Shown one piece after another: positions 12,109 through 22,571 of a DNA stretch of 64,000 nt. How positions within the stretch are numbered: position 1 is the stretch's first letter; the number at the start of each line of letters is the position of its first letter. A program made the position numbers and the translations under genes. Source of the DNA: Chelonoidis abingdonii (taxonomy: Eukaryota > Chordata > Testudines > Testudinidae); NCBI RefSeq assembly GCF_003597395.2, contig NC_133773.1, forward strand, positions 63,322,928-63,386,927. The letters are read 5' to 3'. Under the pieces are notes generated by a model. It had not been told where the DNA came from and made no database searches. It worked only from the letters and a program-made list of their open reading frames with translations.

Positions 12109-12300
12109 AGGGAGGGATAGCTCAGGGGTTTGAGCATTGGCCTGCTAAACCCAGGGTTGATAAGTTCAATACTTGAGGGGGCCATCTGGGGCAAAAATAT
12201 GTCAGGGACAGTACTTGGTCCTGCTGTGAAGGCAGGGAACTGGACTTGGTGACCTTTCAAGGTCCCTTCTAGTTCTATGAGATAGGTATCTCTATATTAA
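12109..12300 (+). mobile_element. tRNA-derived SINE with CR1-like tail
   Basis: The head has an A box (ATAGCTCAGGGGTT, near 12117-12130) and a degenerate B box (GGTTGATAAGTTCAATAC, near 12153-12170). These are internal RNA polymerase III promoter blocks. The tail 'TTGGTGACCTTTCAAGGTCC' is the CR1-type 3' end, expected to let the SINE use CR1 reverse transcriptase. It ends near an A-rich stretch. It is a retroposon, not a tRNA gene. Confidence 0.85.
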
Positions 12301-12354
12301 AAAAAAACAAACTTTTATTCCACATTGTCATATTCTCTATAGGTCCATATTTAT

Positions 12355-12580
12355 GAGGAAGTTTAGGTTGGATATTAGGAAAACTTTTTCACTAGGAGGG
12401 TGGTGAAGCACTGGAATGGGTTGTCTAGGGAGGTGGTAGAATCTCCTTCCTTAAAGGTTTTTAAGGTCAGGCTTGACAAAGCTGGGATGATTTAGTTGGG
12501 GATTGGTCCTGCTTTGAGCAGGGGGTTGGACTCAATGACCTCCTGACATCCCTTCCAACCCTGATAGTCTATGATTCTAA
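12355..12580 (+). mobile_element. CR1 LINE 3' end
   Basis: The text from 'GAGGAAGTTTAGGTTGGATA' to 'ATAGTCTATGATTCTAAG' is the last part of CR1 ORF2 plus the 3' UTR, ending in the ATGATTCT tail unit. It is 5'-truncated. It lies directly after the SINE at 12109-12300, whose tail is related to it. Confidence 0.85.
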
Positions 12581-13152
12581 GACTATCTGGGGCAGTGTAT
12601 GGACAGCTGGTCCAGTGTGACTGGGTTACCCTAGAAGGCTAGAACTATGTAGTGATCTGTCTGAAGGGCTGAGTTAGAGAGAGCACATCCTGCGTCTTGG
12701 AGAGCAAGAAGGGCTATGGGGCACGTGACAGAAAGAGGTGCTTGACCAGATGAGAGCTGATCCTCCTATTCAGCTACAAATGGATACCTCCAGAGGTGAG
12801 TGAACCCTTGGAAGTCCCAGAACACAGGTAACTGACCAGTTAGCATTCTTTTTGAGTGGCATAAACCTGTCTCCCTCTCCCCATCTCTCAGTCAGACTAA
12901 ACAGTTTGTAAATGGAAGAATAGCCTCTCCAAGATGTAATATAGTTTTTCCAGATTCTTATATCAACTTATTTGCTACAATCTTTAGTGTCTCTCTCTTT
13001 CTTCCAAACCACCCTCCCCTTTTCCCCAGCCCAATTATTTTATTGGCAAACTTCTAACTGTAACAGTAACTTTTAAAAATGTTTGGAATGGCTTTCTTGG
13101 AGAGATTCTTTGCACTTCTTTCTAGGGCTATATTATTTTTCTGAAGACCCTC

Positions 13153-13370
13153 TTTTTCTCCCCAGGTTTCAGAGTAGCAGCCGTGTTAGTCTGTATCTGC
13201 AAAAAGAACAGGAGTACTTGTGGCACCTTAGAGACTAACAACTTTATTTCAGCATAAGCTTTCGTGGGCTACAGCTCACTTCTTTTGAAGAAGTTATGCT
13301 GAAATAAAGTTGTTAGTCTCTAAGATGCCACAAGTACTCCTGTGTGTGGTGTTTTTGTTTTTTCTCCCCA
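13153..13370. mobile_element. Penelope-like element end, head-to-head palindrome, 12-bp TSD
   Basis: An identical 12-bp repeat, TTTTTCTCCCCA, lies at 13153-13164 and 13359-13370. Inside the insert, 13211-13257 and 13294-13340 are inverted copies of each other with a single mismatch in 47 bp. The outer left part (GTTTCAGAGTAGCAGCCGTG) is the reverse complement of the 3' terminus of the coding PLE at 13615-14266. The arrangement is the same as at 319-546 but from a different subfamily. Non-coding. Confidence 0.85.
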
Positions 13371-13614
13371 CTGCCTCTACTGTTCATTAGGACAGGTATG
13401 ACCAGGGGGAGTTTCTAGTAATGTGGCTCCAATGGAATTGTGCTGTCAGGGAACTGGCCAGAATTGATTTGGTAGCACATGAGCTTCACATGAGTTGCCC
13501 TGCTCTCATGGGGAAGAGGGTAGAGTAATATGTTTGGTGAAAGGTCACAGAACTCAGCCCAAGGGCAACTCTCCACTCCACAATGGAGTGATCAGAGAAT
13601 TACTCTGTGATGGA

Positions 13615-13948
13615 TAACTTGTTCACTTGCACATCTACCAACGTGATATATGCCATCATGTGCCAGCAATGCCCCTCTGCCATGTACATTGGCCAAACTG
13701 GACAGTCTCTACACAAAAGAATAAATGGACACAAATCTGACATCAGGAATCATAACATTCAAAAACTACTGGGAGAACACTTCAACCTCTCTAACCACTC
13801 AGTGACAGACTTGAAGGTGGCAATTTTGCAACAAGAAAACTTCAAAAACAGACTCCAAAGAGAGACTGCTGAACTTGAATTAATATGCAAATTAGATACA
13901 ATTAACTTAGGTTTAAACAGACTGGGAATGGTTGGGTCATTACACTAA
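13615..13948 (+). pseudogene. GIY-YIG endonuclease domain of a Penelope-like element
   Basis: About 110 codons are open. In order: VIYAI (the GIY position), CQQC, MYIGQTGQ (the YIG position), then KRINGHKSDI, and near the end RETAELELICKLDTINLGLN. A CXXC pair between GIY and YIG, with following histidines, is a known mark of PLE endonucleases. This domain nicks target DNA in the intact family. The open frame's first ATG (13607) lies in the duplicated target site, so it is not a genuine start: the element enters mid-protein. The frame ends at TAA 13946-13948; a +1 shift near 13920 reads on as DWEWLGHYTN before a stop, so one base was probably lost. The reverse transcriptase part is missing. 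Confidence 0.88.
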
Positions 13949-14266
13949 TTGAATCTATTTCCCTATGTTAAGTTCTCCTCACACCTTCTATGGGTCATCT
14001 CAATTATCACTTCAAAGGTTTTTTTTCTCCTGCTGAAGATAGCTTATCTCAATTGATTGGACTCTTCCAGTTAGTATGCATACTTCCACCTTTTCATGTT
14101 CTCTGTATGTATAAATATCTCCTGTCTGTGTGTTCCAGTCTGTGCATCTGAAGAAATGAGCTGTAGCCCACAAAAGCTTATGCTGAAATAAATTTGTTAG
14201 TCTCTAAGGTACCACAAGTACTCCTGTTCTTTTTGTGGATACAGACTAACACAGCTGCTACTCTGA
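13615..14266 (+). mobile_element. 5'-truncated Penelope-like retroelement, 13-bp TSD
   Basis: A perfect 13-bp repeat, ACTCTGTGATGGA, flanks the copy (13602-13614 and 14267-14279). The insert opens inside the endonuclease region (13615-13950), passes through an AT-rich 3' UTR and ends in the terminal sequence found alone at several other places in the window (14155-14266). Near 14151-14186 the ribozyme-like region is decayed: CTGAAGA-AATGAGCTGTAGCCCAC-AAAA. The reverse transcriptase region is absent, so the copy is dead on arrival. Confidence 0.9.
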
Positions 14267-14279
14267 ACTCTGTGATGGA

Positions 14280-16440
14280 ATCACTACTGAGATGTCCTAC
14301 CCCAGAGCCCCTCCTGTGGGGTTTATCACAACAGTGGAGTCAGTGTGTGAAGGTGGCTATTCTGCCTGTCCTTTACATGACTCATGCAACTGTAAAGGAA
14401 GGGTCCTTATTCCCTTCTGCACCCTTGTATAAACACCAGGTCAACTTGGTCCTGGTCAAAAGTGTAGTGAAGTTAATAGCCCCCTACTGATCATTACTAT
14501 CAAATATCTTTAATTGGGAAACCTGGGCTTGTGCCATCTAAAAAGACTTATTTTAAAAAAGAAATCCTTATCACAGTCCTTATCCTTGTGCAAAATTACA
14601 TTCTGGGTTTCCAAGCCTTTTGATAACCTTATCAGCCTCTGCATTGATCATTCTCTACCATTAGATTCTTTGATCTTCAAGTCAGTGTTGCCAGCAGTCA
14701 GTAAACTTAGACTGTCAGTAAAAATGCTGGCCAGAATTGTCTGTCACTATAGAATCTCTCAATAAAAATAGAAAGATGTATGCTATGAATCTTGTTCTCT
14801 TGTGCCTCTATTTTTAACAGTAAACTCAAAGATAAATTTAAAAAAACCTGTCAGCTCTCTTGATAGAAAACTTGCTCATGTGAAATGTGTCCTGGGGAAA
14901 ATAACCCATTCAAATAGCAGTGTTTACAGAATCCACCATATGTGACCTTGAGCAGAATCTGCTTAAATGAAACATCTTCTAGAAGAACTAAAGCCCAGAT
15001 TGCCAAAGACATCTAGGCATCAAACTTTGATTTCAGTGGAAATTAGGTCCCTAAATACTACTTGAGGATATGGGCCTTAGAAGATGTTTGATTCAACAGG
15101 TTTTTAGCCATGGCGAGACACTGCAGTACTTACAGAATCTACCATTCAATGGTTGAATCTTCCTTGCTCCATTTCACTCAAAGGCCCAGTTCTTCAAAGG
15201 TATTTAGGCTTCCATTGAAATCAACAAGTTAGGAGCCTACATACCTTTGATCTGGGCATAAATCTGTAATCTGCTCGACAAGCCCCACAACGGACATGTG
15301 TTAGGCAGTGGAACTGATGTGGATCCTCTGCATGGTAGAGTGTCCGCACCTCCCATATCACAAAGCACAACTCAGCAGGCACTCTGTCCATGTTAACTCT
15401 AAGAGTAGCTTTGGAGGCACAGAAGGAAAGCGCTAGTAGACCTGCAACTACTCAGACTAAACCTAGGTTCCAAGGCTCAGTCCTTATTGACTCATTTGAG
15501 AGAGTGATGGTTTGTCAGTAATTGCTTGTGTCCTGAGTTGGCAAACCTGTTTCAGGCCCTCATACGTGAGGGATAATTAATGCTATTGGTCTGTGTTTTG
15601 ATTCTGGACTTCTTTTTTTTTTTTTGGTCTCACTTGTCCTTTGCTGTATATCTCCCTCCCCTCCCCCAAGCAATTGTATTTTTTTTTTTTTTTTTTTGTG
15701 GGGGAGAGGGTCCTTTTGTGTGTTTCCTTGTGTGGACCCTTACTGCGCATTGCCTGACTGGTAACTGTATAATCTGAATCTTTCCCTGGAGACCATTGTG
15801 GGTAGGAATGGAGTGGCTATTCCCTCATATTTTTTTTTTATTTAAACATAAAGGATAACTTAAAAGAATAAACCCAGATAGAGACTTATTAACATTAACA
15901 GAAGTCAAGAAATTAGTCCCTTTGTTTAGACCCCTTGAGTGTAGTCTAGATAAGCAGCCTGTGACAGCATATACAAACCACACGCTGACCAGGAAGCTGT
16001 GAAAGAGCAGCTATGGGCTGATGTAGCCTTGCCCTGCTGCACCTGCAAGGCATGTCAGGCCTGAAAGAGGGGCTTTAAAAAGGGATAGGCCAGCTCAGTG
16101 ATGAGCGGTACTAGGAGAAGAACAGACATCTGTCCTCCACTCTTTTCTACCTGGAAGCAGAGTATTTGCATGACCATGGCTATCTTGAACCTCCTGAGTA
16201 GAAGGTGGGCCGAACCTGGAGCGTCTGGTCTGAACTACTGAGGGTACTGAACTGTTCTCTGGGCAGCTTGTGAGTCCTTGCCAGAAGAAGGGGCCCACTG
16301 CCATCTTTGGTTAGCTACTTTCCTTTCTTTGCCACTCTAGCAATTGTAGGGGGCTTGGACTGTGTCTGAGAGAGGTGGCCTGAGTGCTCAGTGACTACCT
16401 CAAGAACTGATATATTGACTAAAAGGAGTAGCCTGTTTGC
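14280..16440. other. no clear gene; T-rich tracts, possible LTR-like piece
   Basis: Poly-T tracts lie near 15612-15625 and 15680-15697. Text near 15000-15250 resembles a widespread short amniote repeat. About 15950-16420 has LTR-like composition with a TTTAAAAAGGG motif near 16074, but no boundary can be set. Open frames here are short and unrecognised. Confidence 0.4.
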
Positions 16441-16448
16441 TTATACAC

Positions 16449-17153
16449 TGTGACAGAACATGCCCCACTATTCACATCCTACACTATTGTAGTCTTGATA
16501 CAAAGTATGCCTTTGTAAGGCATTTGAAAACTCATAATTTGCTGGTCAGTATTGTCCTGACAACTTCGCAGGTTCCAAACCCCACAGCCGCGCTCCTCCC
16601 CACCCCACGGAAGTTGGCAAACAATGGAATGTGTGCTCTGCTTAATTTGCATTTAAACAGTAAATATTCATCAAGAGGGAAGGGAGGACAAAGGGTGTTT
16701 GAACACCCAGCATCCTTCCACATAGATACTTTGCCTCCTAGTGCTCAGCTAGAAACGTTTTTCAAGAGGGGGGCCTGAAACTATAAAAAGGAAGGACAAG
16801 CTTGAATCTAATATAGTTATGAGATTTACTAATGCCTCACTTGTCTCTATTTTCTTGTAACCATTTCCGACTTTTACGCCTCATTAGGTAATCGTTAACT
16901 ATAAACTTATCTTACTGTTTTATCTAATAGTGTGTTTTAAACTGAAGTGTCTGAATAACTATGTGAACTACTATGCTGGCATATTATTCCCTAATGGAAT
17001 AACACTTCTTATCCATACTGTCCAGGAATGGGCAAAAGAGGACTGGGGGTGTGTTGATCACCCTGCGGTATAACCAAAGCTGGTGAGAGCCAGAGCATAA
17101 CACAAGTGTGGTTGGAAGGCTGTTTGAGTGGCCCAGGTGGGAGCTACGTCACA
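16449..17153 (+). mobile_element. solo-LTR-like element (about 705 bp)
   Basis: It begins TGTGACAGAAC and ends CTACGTCACA, so the outer bases are TG and CA with a short inverted repeat (TGTGAC/GTCACA). A TATA-like ACTATAAAAAGG lies near 16771-16782 with an expected R-U5 region after it. The 5-mers at the edges (TACAC, ACATA) do not match well. No internal retroviral genes adjoin it. It is probably an endogenous-retrovirus-type solo LTR. Confidence 0.55.
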
Positions 17154-18424
17154 ACATATTGTAAGGCACACATGATTACAGGGTAGGTCTCTGGACATAG
17201 CCTGGTATGTCTCTCACAGCGTGTTCAGTTAATTGGTCTTGAACATAGCCAAATTATTTGTCTAAAGACAAAAAATACAATACAAAAAGGAAACGCATGT
17301 AACCTCCTGCCAGGGTACATTCTTATCTTTGTAGCATGTTTTACTTTAAAAGGGATTCTTCAAATATACACTTCAGCTAGTAGAATTAATATGAGGATTT
17401 TACATGTCACTAAAATCCAACCCCTATTTCATAGCAGTTCCTTAATTTGTTTTTGTTCTGGACTTTTCTTAGTTTTGAATACTCAGACTTGTCTACGTTA
17501 CCTGCTAGACCGACGGGCAGCAATCAATCCAGTAGGGGTTGATTTAGCGTATCTAGGATTTATTGACGCCACTAGCCAAAATTCTGCAAATGTTGGTGGC
17601 TAATGCAAGGTGAAGCTGTCTTGCTTCTTATGTTTAAACCTTATAGGGTTGATTCAAAATGGGAGAGTTTATGAATGCTGATATGAAAACTTTTTAAAAT
17701 TTTTTTTAAAAGTCACTTGCTAATATACTGGTATGCGCTCCTCAGTTGTCTGGATTTCTCAAAGTAGTATGCTGTCAATTGGGTAACTTTCAAATGAACA
17801 AGGTACTCTTCAGTCCTATGGGTATCTGTTACTATAAGAAATATTCCTTCAGAATATCCACTGTGTTACCTTTGCAATTATCTCTTTTCATAACAGTAAT
17901 GTGATGTAAGACCTTTGATAATACTTCCATCACATTTTAGTGGCTCTGTAGAGGTGGTAAGGAAATCTTCTGAAGATTTCTTCTTTCCTTGGCATGTCTG
18001 TAGTAATGTCAGGGAGATGGAGTTTAAGAGATGCCCTCTTCTTCCATAGAGGAGAGATTGAAGGTTGAGTGGTGGTCTCATGATTACATGCTAATTACCT
18101 TGCTTGTGAGTAGGGACAGTTCTTTCATGCAGAGTAGAATCAGTGCTTAGTCTTGGCTTGTGTTTTGTTAGTTTTGATCATTGTTTTCACTTTGAAGGGA
18201 GTTCAATGAGACAGCAGAAATAGAAGGGATTGAGAGAGAAGTTACAAATGTAGATTGGTGGAAATACTTTCATCTGGAGAGTTTGAAATGTCTGTGTCTC
18301 TTACAGAGGGGGTGGGGGATAGAGGAATATAAAATGAACAACTTGGATACACTTATTCTCATGATACAAGAACAAGGGACCTTCTAGTTTCAGTGAAGTC
18401 ACATAATTAACATGGCACACTCAC

Positions 18425-18736
18425 TGCCAGTAGATAATATTGATGCAAACAGCCTAGTAAGATTCAAAAAAGTATTAAACACTTATGTAAATAATGAGAA
18501 CAGAAATGTTAAATAAGATTAAAATTGTCCTTCCAGGACAAGTCAACTGACCAACAGGGGTTAGGAAAAAAACTTGCCCTCTGGCAGCAGGTTATATTAC
18601 AACTTTAATATTCCAGGGGGGCTTATTGCATCTTCTGAAGTATCTAATACTGGCTGCTAGCAGAGATGGTGTACTGGGCAGGTGGACCACTGGCTTGATC
18701 TGGTATGGCACCAGCTATGTTTCTATTTATGTAATG
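18425..18736 (+). mobile_element. CR1/L3-like LINE 3' portion
   Basis: 'CTTCTGAAGTATCTAATACT' (18632-18651) through 'GGTATGGCACCAGCTATGTT' (18702-18721) matches in order the 3' end of a CR1-group LINE. Upstream text (18425-18630) reads as the diverged end of its ORF2 and UTR. Confidence 0.65.
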
Positions 18737-19867
18737 CTCTAATATTTAATGCTAGCAGATATTTTTATATGACCTTGGTACCCACAAGCAACAAGTAGAC
18801 TTAAAAACAGAGCAGAACAAATTTGTCAAATGCAGTGTAAAAATCTGAATTTAAAAAATTCTGAATCCAAGTATTTTATCTTCTAGTGCCTCCTTCCTGC
18901 ATGTCTAGTGCAAAGGGAGAATGCCTGTCATGTGGCCTATTTCAAAAGGCTTAATGATAGAGGTTTATGTTCTATCTGACTATACATATGAATAGAGAAT
19001 TTGTTTTACATCTCATTTTCATATTACAGATTTTGACATGTAGATACATACCAAACAATAAAGCCTATTGCATATGAATTTTTGTGAGATAAGAGTCCCA
19101 ACTCATCACTGAAGCTAATAAGGGCTTAAACATGCCTCCTAGAAATTGTTAATGGTGCTTCTCTTGGGTCAGACTGCATTGTTAAGAACCGTAGTGTCTG
19201 TATTTCACTTAACAGTAGTGCCTGAAATTTTACTACAAAAGTGCTAGGTGACCACTCTTTTCCCCTCCTCCCCCTGCTCCACGTTTGGGCATTCTTTGTA
19301 TTGCTGCCAGTCTGTCCTATTAACAGGTAGCTTGAATGTGTTTAGGGTGTAGTTAAGTTTATGAAAGCAAGATGTAGCAACAAGAATAAAATCTTTAGCA
19401 GATCAAGTTCACTCAGTCCTAGTCAAACCTCATGCACTGGAAGATCAGATCAGTAAGTAACTGATTCTCAAAGATGGTCTGCACAGTGCAATTGCTAACC
19501 CAGATTGTAAAAAATATCTCCAACTAAACAGAAAATTTCTCTATGCCAAAGTCGCTCCTGTGGGGGGACACAATGTTCTGTCTATTTTACCAGCAAGTTC
19601 ATCCAGGTCCAGGTTTGTTCTGTATTTGAAGCAAAGATATATCCCAGATGTGTCTAGATTCATAGATGGTCTAGGTTGGGGCTTGATCCAACTCCCAGTA
19701 AAATCAATGAAAAGACTCATGGACATCAGTGGAGCTCCTGGTATTATAATTTGGCTCATTCCGCAGATTAGCCTGAACCTCTGGCATATTCAAAGTGCAT
19801 AGGGAAATGGTTGATTCAGGTGCTTAATGATGTAATGCATACAGTGTGGAAATATGAGCAGAAAGAG

Positions 19868-19990
19868 TTCTGATGAAGTGGGTATTCACCCACGAAAGCT
19901 TATGCTCCAATACGTCTGTTAGTCTGTAAGGTGCCACAGGATTCTTTGTTGCTATTTACAGACTCACACTAACACTGCTACCCCTCTGAT
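19868..19990 (+). mobile_element. Penelope-like element 3' end
   Basis: This is the same terminal sequence as in the 319-546 copy, in forward orientation only: from CTGATGAAGTGGG through GTTAGTCTGTAAGGTGCC to CTACCCCTCTGATACTTGAC. It is truncated at its 5' side right at the ribozyme-like core. No convincing target duplication is visible. Confidence 0.75.
19870..19907 (+). ncRNA. hammerhead-ribozyme-like core in a PLE end
   Basis: In order: CTGATGA (19870-19876), one extra A, a 6-bp stem GTGGGT/ACCCAC closed by ATTC (19878-19893), GAAA (19894-19897), then GC-TTAT-GC as a minimal stem III, then TC as the expected cleavage dinucleotide. Hammerheads with a very small stem III are known from Penelope-like elements. 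The extra A between CUGAUGA and stem II departs from the canonical core, and I could not see a stem I. Activity is therefore unproven. Confidence 0.5.
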
Positions 19991-21091
19991 ACTTGACATC
20001 CAGTGATGTGGTTCAGGTTTATCTGTAAAGTAAAACTGCCCTTCTTCCCATTTGGGTACCTTGTCTTAATAAAGTACTTTTTACCCCTGCAAGTCCCATT
20101 AACTAAATAAAACTTAAAGGACTTAACTGAAGACATTTGCTGGGTTCTCCCCTCTCCCCTAACTACTCCCTTTGCTGGAGATAATCATTATCTCATGCAT
20201 ATAAAATTAAATTACCAAATGACTGATTTTTTTTTTCCCCTGTGTTTAGTCTGATATTTTCTTGTAAATTTTGCAAATAGGATTTGTCAGCATTGCCTCC
20301 TCCCAGGGCATAGATTGATCTGAGCTTGCTATGGTAACATGGCAATAACACATGACATGAAGAGAGCAAAGTATTTGAAGAAATGTCTTTTTCAGTGAGC
20401 CTGGCAGCTGTAGGATGCCCTGTAGTTATTTGCCAAATTTCTTAATTTGGCAGTCTAAGAGGCAATCTAGCCTGCAAGTAGTAACTCTTGGTGCCTAAAT
20501 AGAAAAGGCACAAATCAGAGAAGACTGAAATCTGAAGTTATGGAAGCATATTAGTTTGAGGGAACTTCACGGAACTGCAAGTTATGACCCGGAGTGAAAA
20601 CCTGAGCTTGGAACAAATCCTGCATAAAAGCCTCTTGGCTCAAAAGTCACAGGACCGAGGATTGGAATCCTCAGCCCCAAACTCTAGTACTGGCCAGGGA
20701 GGAGCTCTGTGACTGCTGCTATTGAGTATGGAGAAAAATGGTAGGTGTAGTTCAATGGTGGTTCTCCATGCCCTATTTAGGGTCCATGGATACATTGTTC
20801 ACTTACAGCCACTACACACCATCACTTCCAAAATCTATCCTCAATCGTACCCCCTGCCACAGTTTAGCCAGCATATTTCCCTTTTCTCTAAATCTGAATT
20901 GCCACCCAAAAAAGATGGGGTGGGGACAAAGAAAAAGCTAAAAATAAAAGCATTCACTGCAATCGTGGAATAAATACCCATCCTTTTTTAAATCTACAGT
21001 ATAAAGTTATCAACACTTCTGAATTTTTAATGAAAAATCTTTACCACTTTTTGATTGGCTCTAGATATTAACTTGGAACTAACTTATAACG

Positions 21092-21270
21092 AGCAGAGGG
21101 TTAGCTCAGTGGTTTGAGCATTGGCCTGCTTAAAGCCAGGGTTGTGAGTTCAATCCTTGAGGGGCCACTTATGGATCTGGGGGAAAATCAGTACTTGGTC
21201 CTACTAGTGAAGGTAGGGGGTTGGACTTGATGACCTTTCAGGGTCCCTTCTAGTTCTATGAGATAGAAAA
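21092..21270 (+). mobile_element. tRNA-derived SINE with CR1-like tail
   Basis: A box TTAGCTCAGTGGTTTGAGC (21101-21119), B box GGTTGTGAGTTCAATCC (21141-21157), then 'GACTTGATGACCTTTCAGGG' near 21224-21243. It is the same family as 12109-12300, better preserved in the B box. Confidence 0.9.
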
Positions 21271-21430
21271 AGATGGCAATATCTCATAAATAATGACAAA
21301 TTAAGTAGTGGGTAAATAACCAAGTGAATTTTATCAAAAGAGGTATTTCTTCTTTGGGCATGTCCTTATGTTTATAATCCCTCTGTTAAGCCTTGAACTT
21401 CTTTAGATCTAGGTATTCATTCTTCTATAA

Positions 21431-21560
21431 CAGTGGCTTTCAACCTTTTTTTTCATTTACTGAACCTTGCATTTGAAATGGAGGTTCAGACCCCTTTGGC
21501 AATCTTAGAAGTAGTCTGCAGACCTCTAGGGCTCCATGGACCACTGGTTGAAAACCACTG
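21431..21560. mobile_element. non-autonomous hAT element (130 bp) with perfect 8-bp TSD
   Basis: The inverted ends are CAGTGGCTTTCAACC and GGTTGAAAACCACTG. TTCTATAA is repeated exactly at 21423-21430 and 21561-21568. The termini are of the Charlie/hAT type. Confidence 0.9.
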
Positions 21561-21680
21561 TTCTATAACATGGGATTACTGGCATTTTTCATTTCCCACA
21601 GTCTAAAGGGACTCCATAGCCACCGTTTCTTCAGAAATTGTATTGAACTTAGAAATGTTTATAAAGCTTCACTTTTTCAG

Positions 21681-21747
21681 AGCCCAAATGTCACTTGTCC
21701 TTCACTCTGGGCTGGACCCAGAGTGAAAGACAAGTGACATTTGGGCT
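21681..21747. repeat. near-perfect 31-bp inverted repeat (hairpin)
   Basis: Arms 21681-21711 and 21717-21747 are complementary over 31 bp with one mismatch, separated by five bases (CTGGA). No transposon ends or target duplication frame it. Confidence 0.95.
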
Positions 21748-21935
21748 GGACTCTGATTAGATCTTCCATTACCTTTTTTTCCCCCTAACTTGGAGCTCCA
21801 AGTGTACCAAGAATATTAGACAAATAGACACAATATCCATGCTCCAAGAAGTTTATAGTCTAAGCAGACAAAAGATGAAAGATGGAATGCAACAAGTTGA
21901 AAATGCCAAGGTAGTGATGAGCAGCATGCACCTTA

Positions 21936-22229
21936 GGCCACGTCTAGACTACGTGTCGTATCGGCGCGTTAAAATCGATTGCTCGGGGATCGATATATCG
22001 CGTCTAATCTAGACGGGATATATCGATCCCTGAGCGCGCTTATATCGATTCTGGAACTCCACCAACCCCAACGGAGTTCCGGAATCGACATGGCGAGCCG
22101 CGGACATCGATCCCGTGCGGTGAGGACGGGTGAGTAAATCGATTTTAGATATTCGACTTCAACTACGTTATTCACGTAACTGAAATTGCGTATCTAAAAT
22201 CGATTTTACCCCATAGTGTAGACCAGCCC
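21936..22229. mobile_element. CpG-rich MITE (294 bp)
   Basis: The ends GGCCACGTCTAGACTACG and (reverse complement of the right end) GGGCTGGTCTACACTATG form diverged inverted repeats. Subterminal TAAAATCGATT motifs recur near both ends. Flanking bases are TTA on the left and TTT on the right. The interior has many CpG sites and a 14-bp perfect inverted arm (21986-21999 with 22017-22030). The termini match those of the 2.07-kb element at 33592. Superfamily not settled. Confidence 0.8.
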
Positions 22230-22519
22230 TTTGTCCCGCTAGTCTATATTAAGACATTACTGAGGTGGAGGAAGGGGAGCAGCTGCTGTTGGGGTTAGTT
22301 TCCATGAAATTTCTTCACAAAGAGAGAGGATGGAAGTGGAGACAGGGTCATGGTAAGGTTTCCAGGCAGAGATCCACCTGTGAGAAGACTGACCACTTGT
22401 GTCAATCTATTGGTTCCTTGGGAACACCCCAGCCAAACCAGAGTGGAACTGAAAAGGGATGAGAACAGGCTGGACATAAGTTCTTCATAGCTTTGAAAGC
22501 AAGGACAAAGAGTGACATG

Positions 22520-22571
22520 CTGATCCCATGGAAGTCAGTGGCAAAACTTGCAGTGACTTCAGTGGGATCAG
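22520..22571. repeat. short palindromic repeat
   Basis: The 18-bp arms 22520-22537 and 22554-22571 match at 16 of 18 positions. The sequence includes the GACTTCAGTGGG motif shared with 51346-51417. Confidence 0.7.

Noticed and set aside
12109..12180. tRNA gene at the head of the SINE (also 21092 and 40709)
   Set aside because: A and B boxes are present but there is no cloverleaf or acceptor stem, and each continues into a CR1-like tail.
13607..13614. ATG at 13607 as the start of the GIY-YIG protein
   Set aside because: It lies in the 13-bp target duplication, outside the element, so it cannot be the native start.
14151..14186. Functional hammerhead in the coding PLE copy
   Set aside because: The core reads CTGAAGA...CCAC-AAAA: the GAAA box is lost and stem II is mismatched.
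21681..21747. Calling the 31-bp hairpin a microRNA gene
   Set aside because: The loop is only five bases and the arms are almost perfect, unlike typical precursors. There is no expression evidence.
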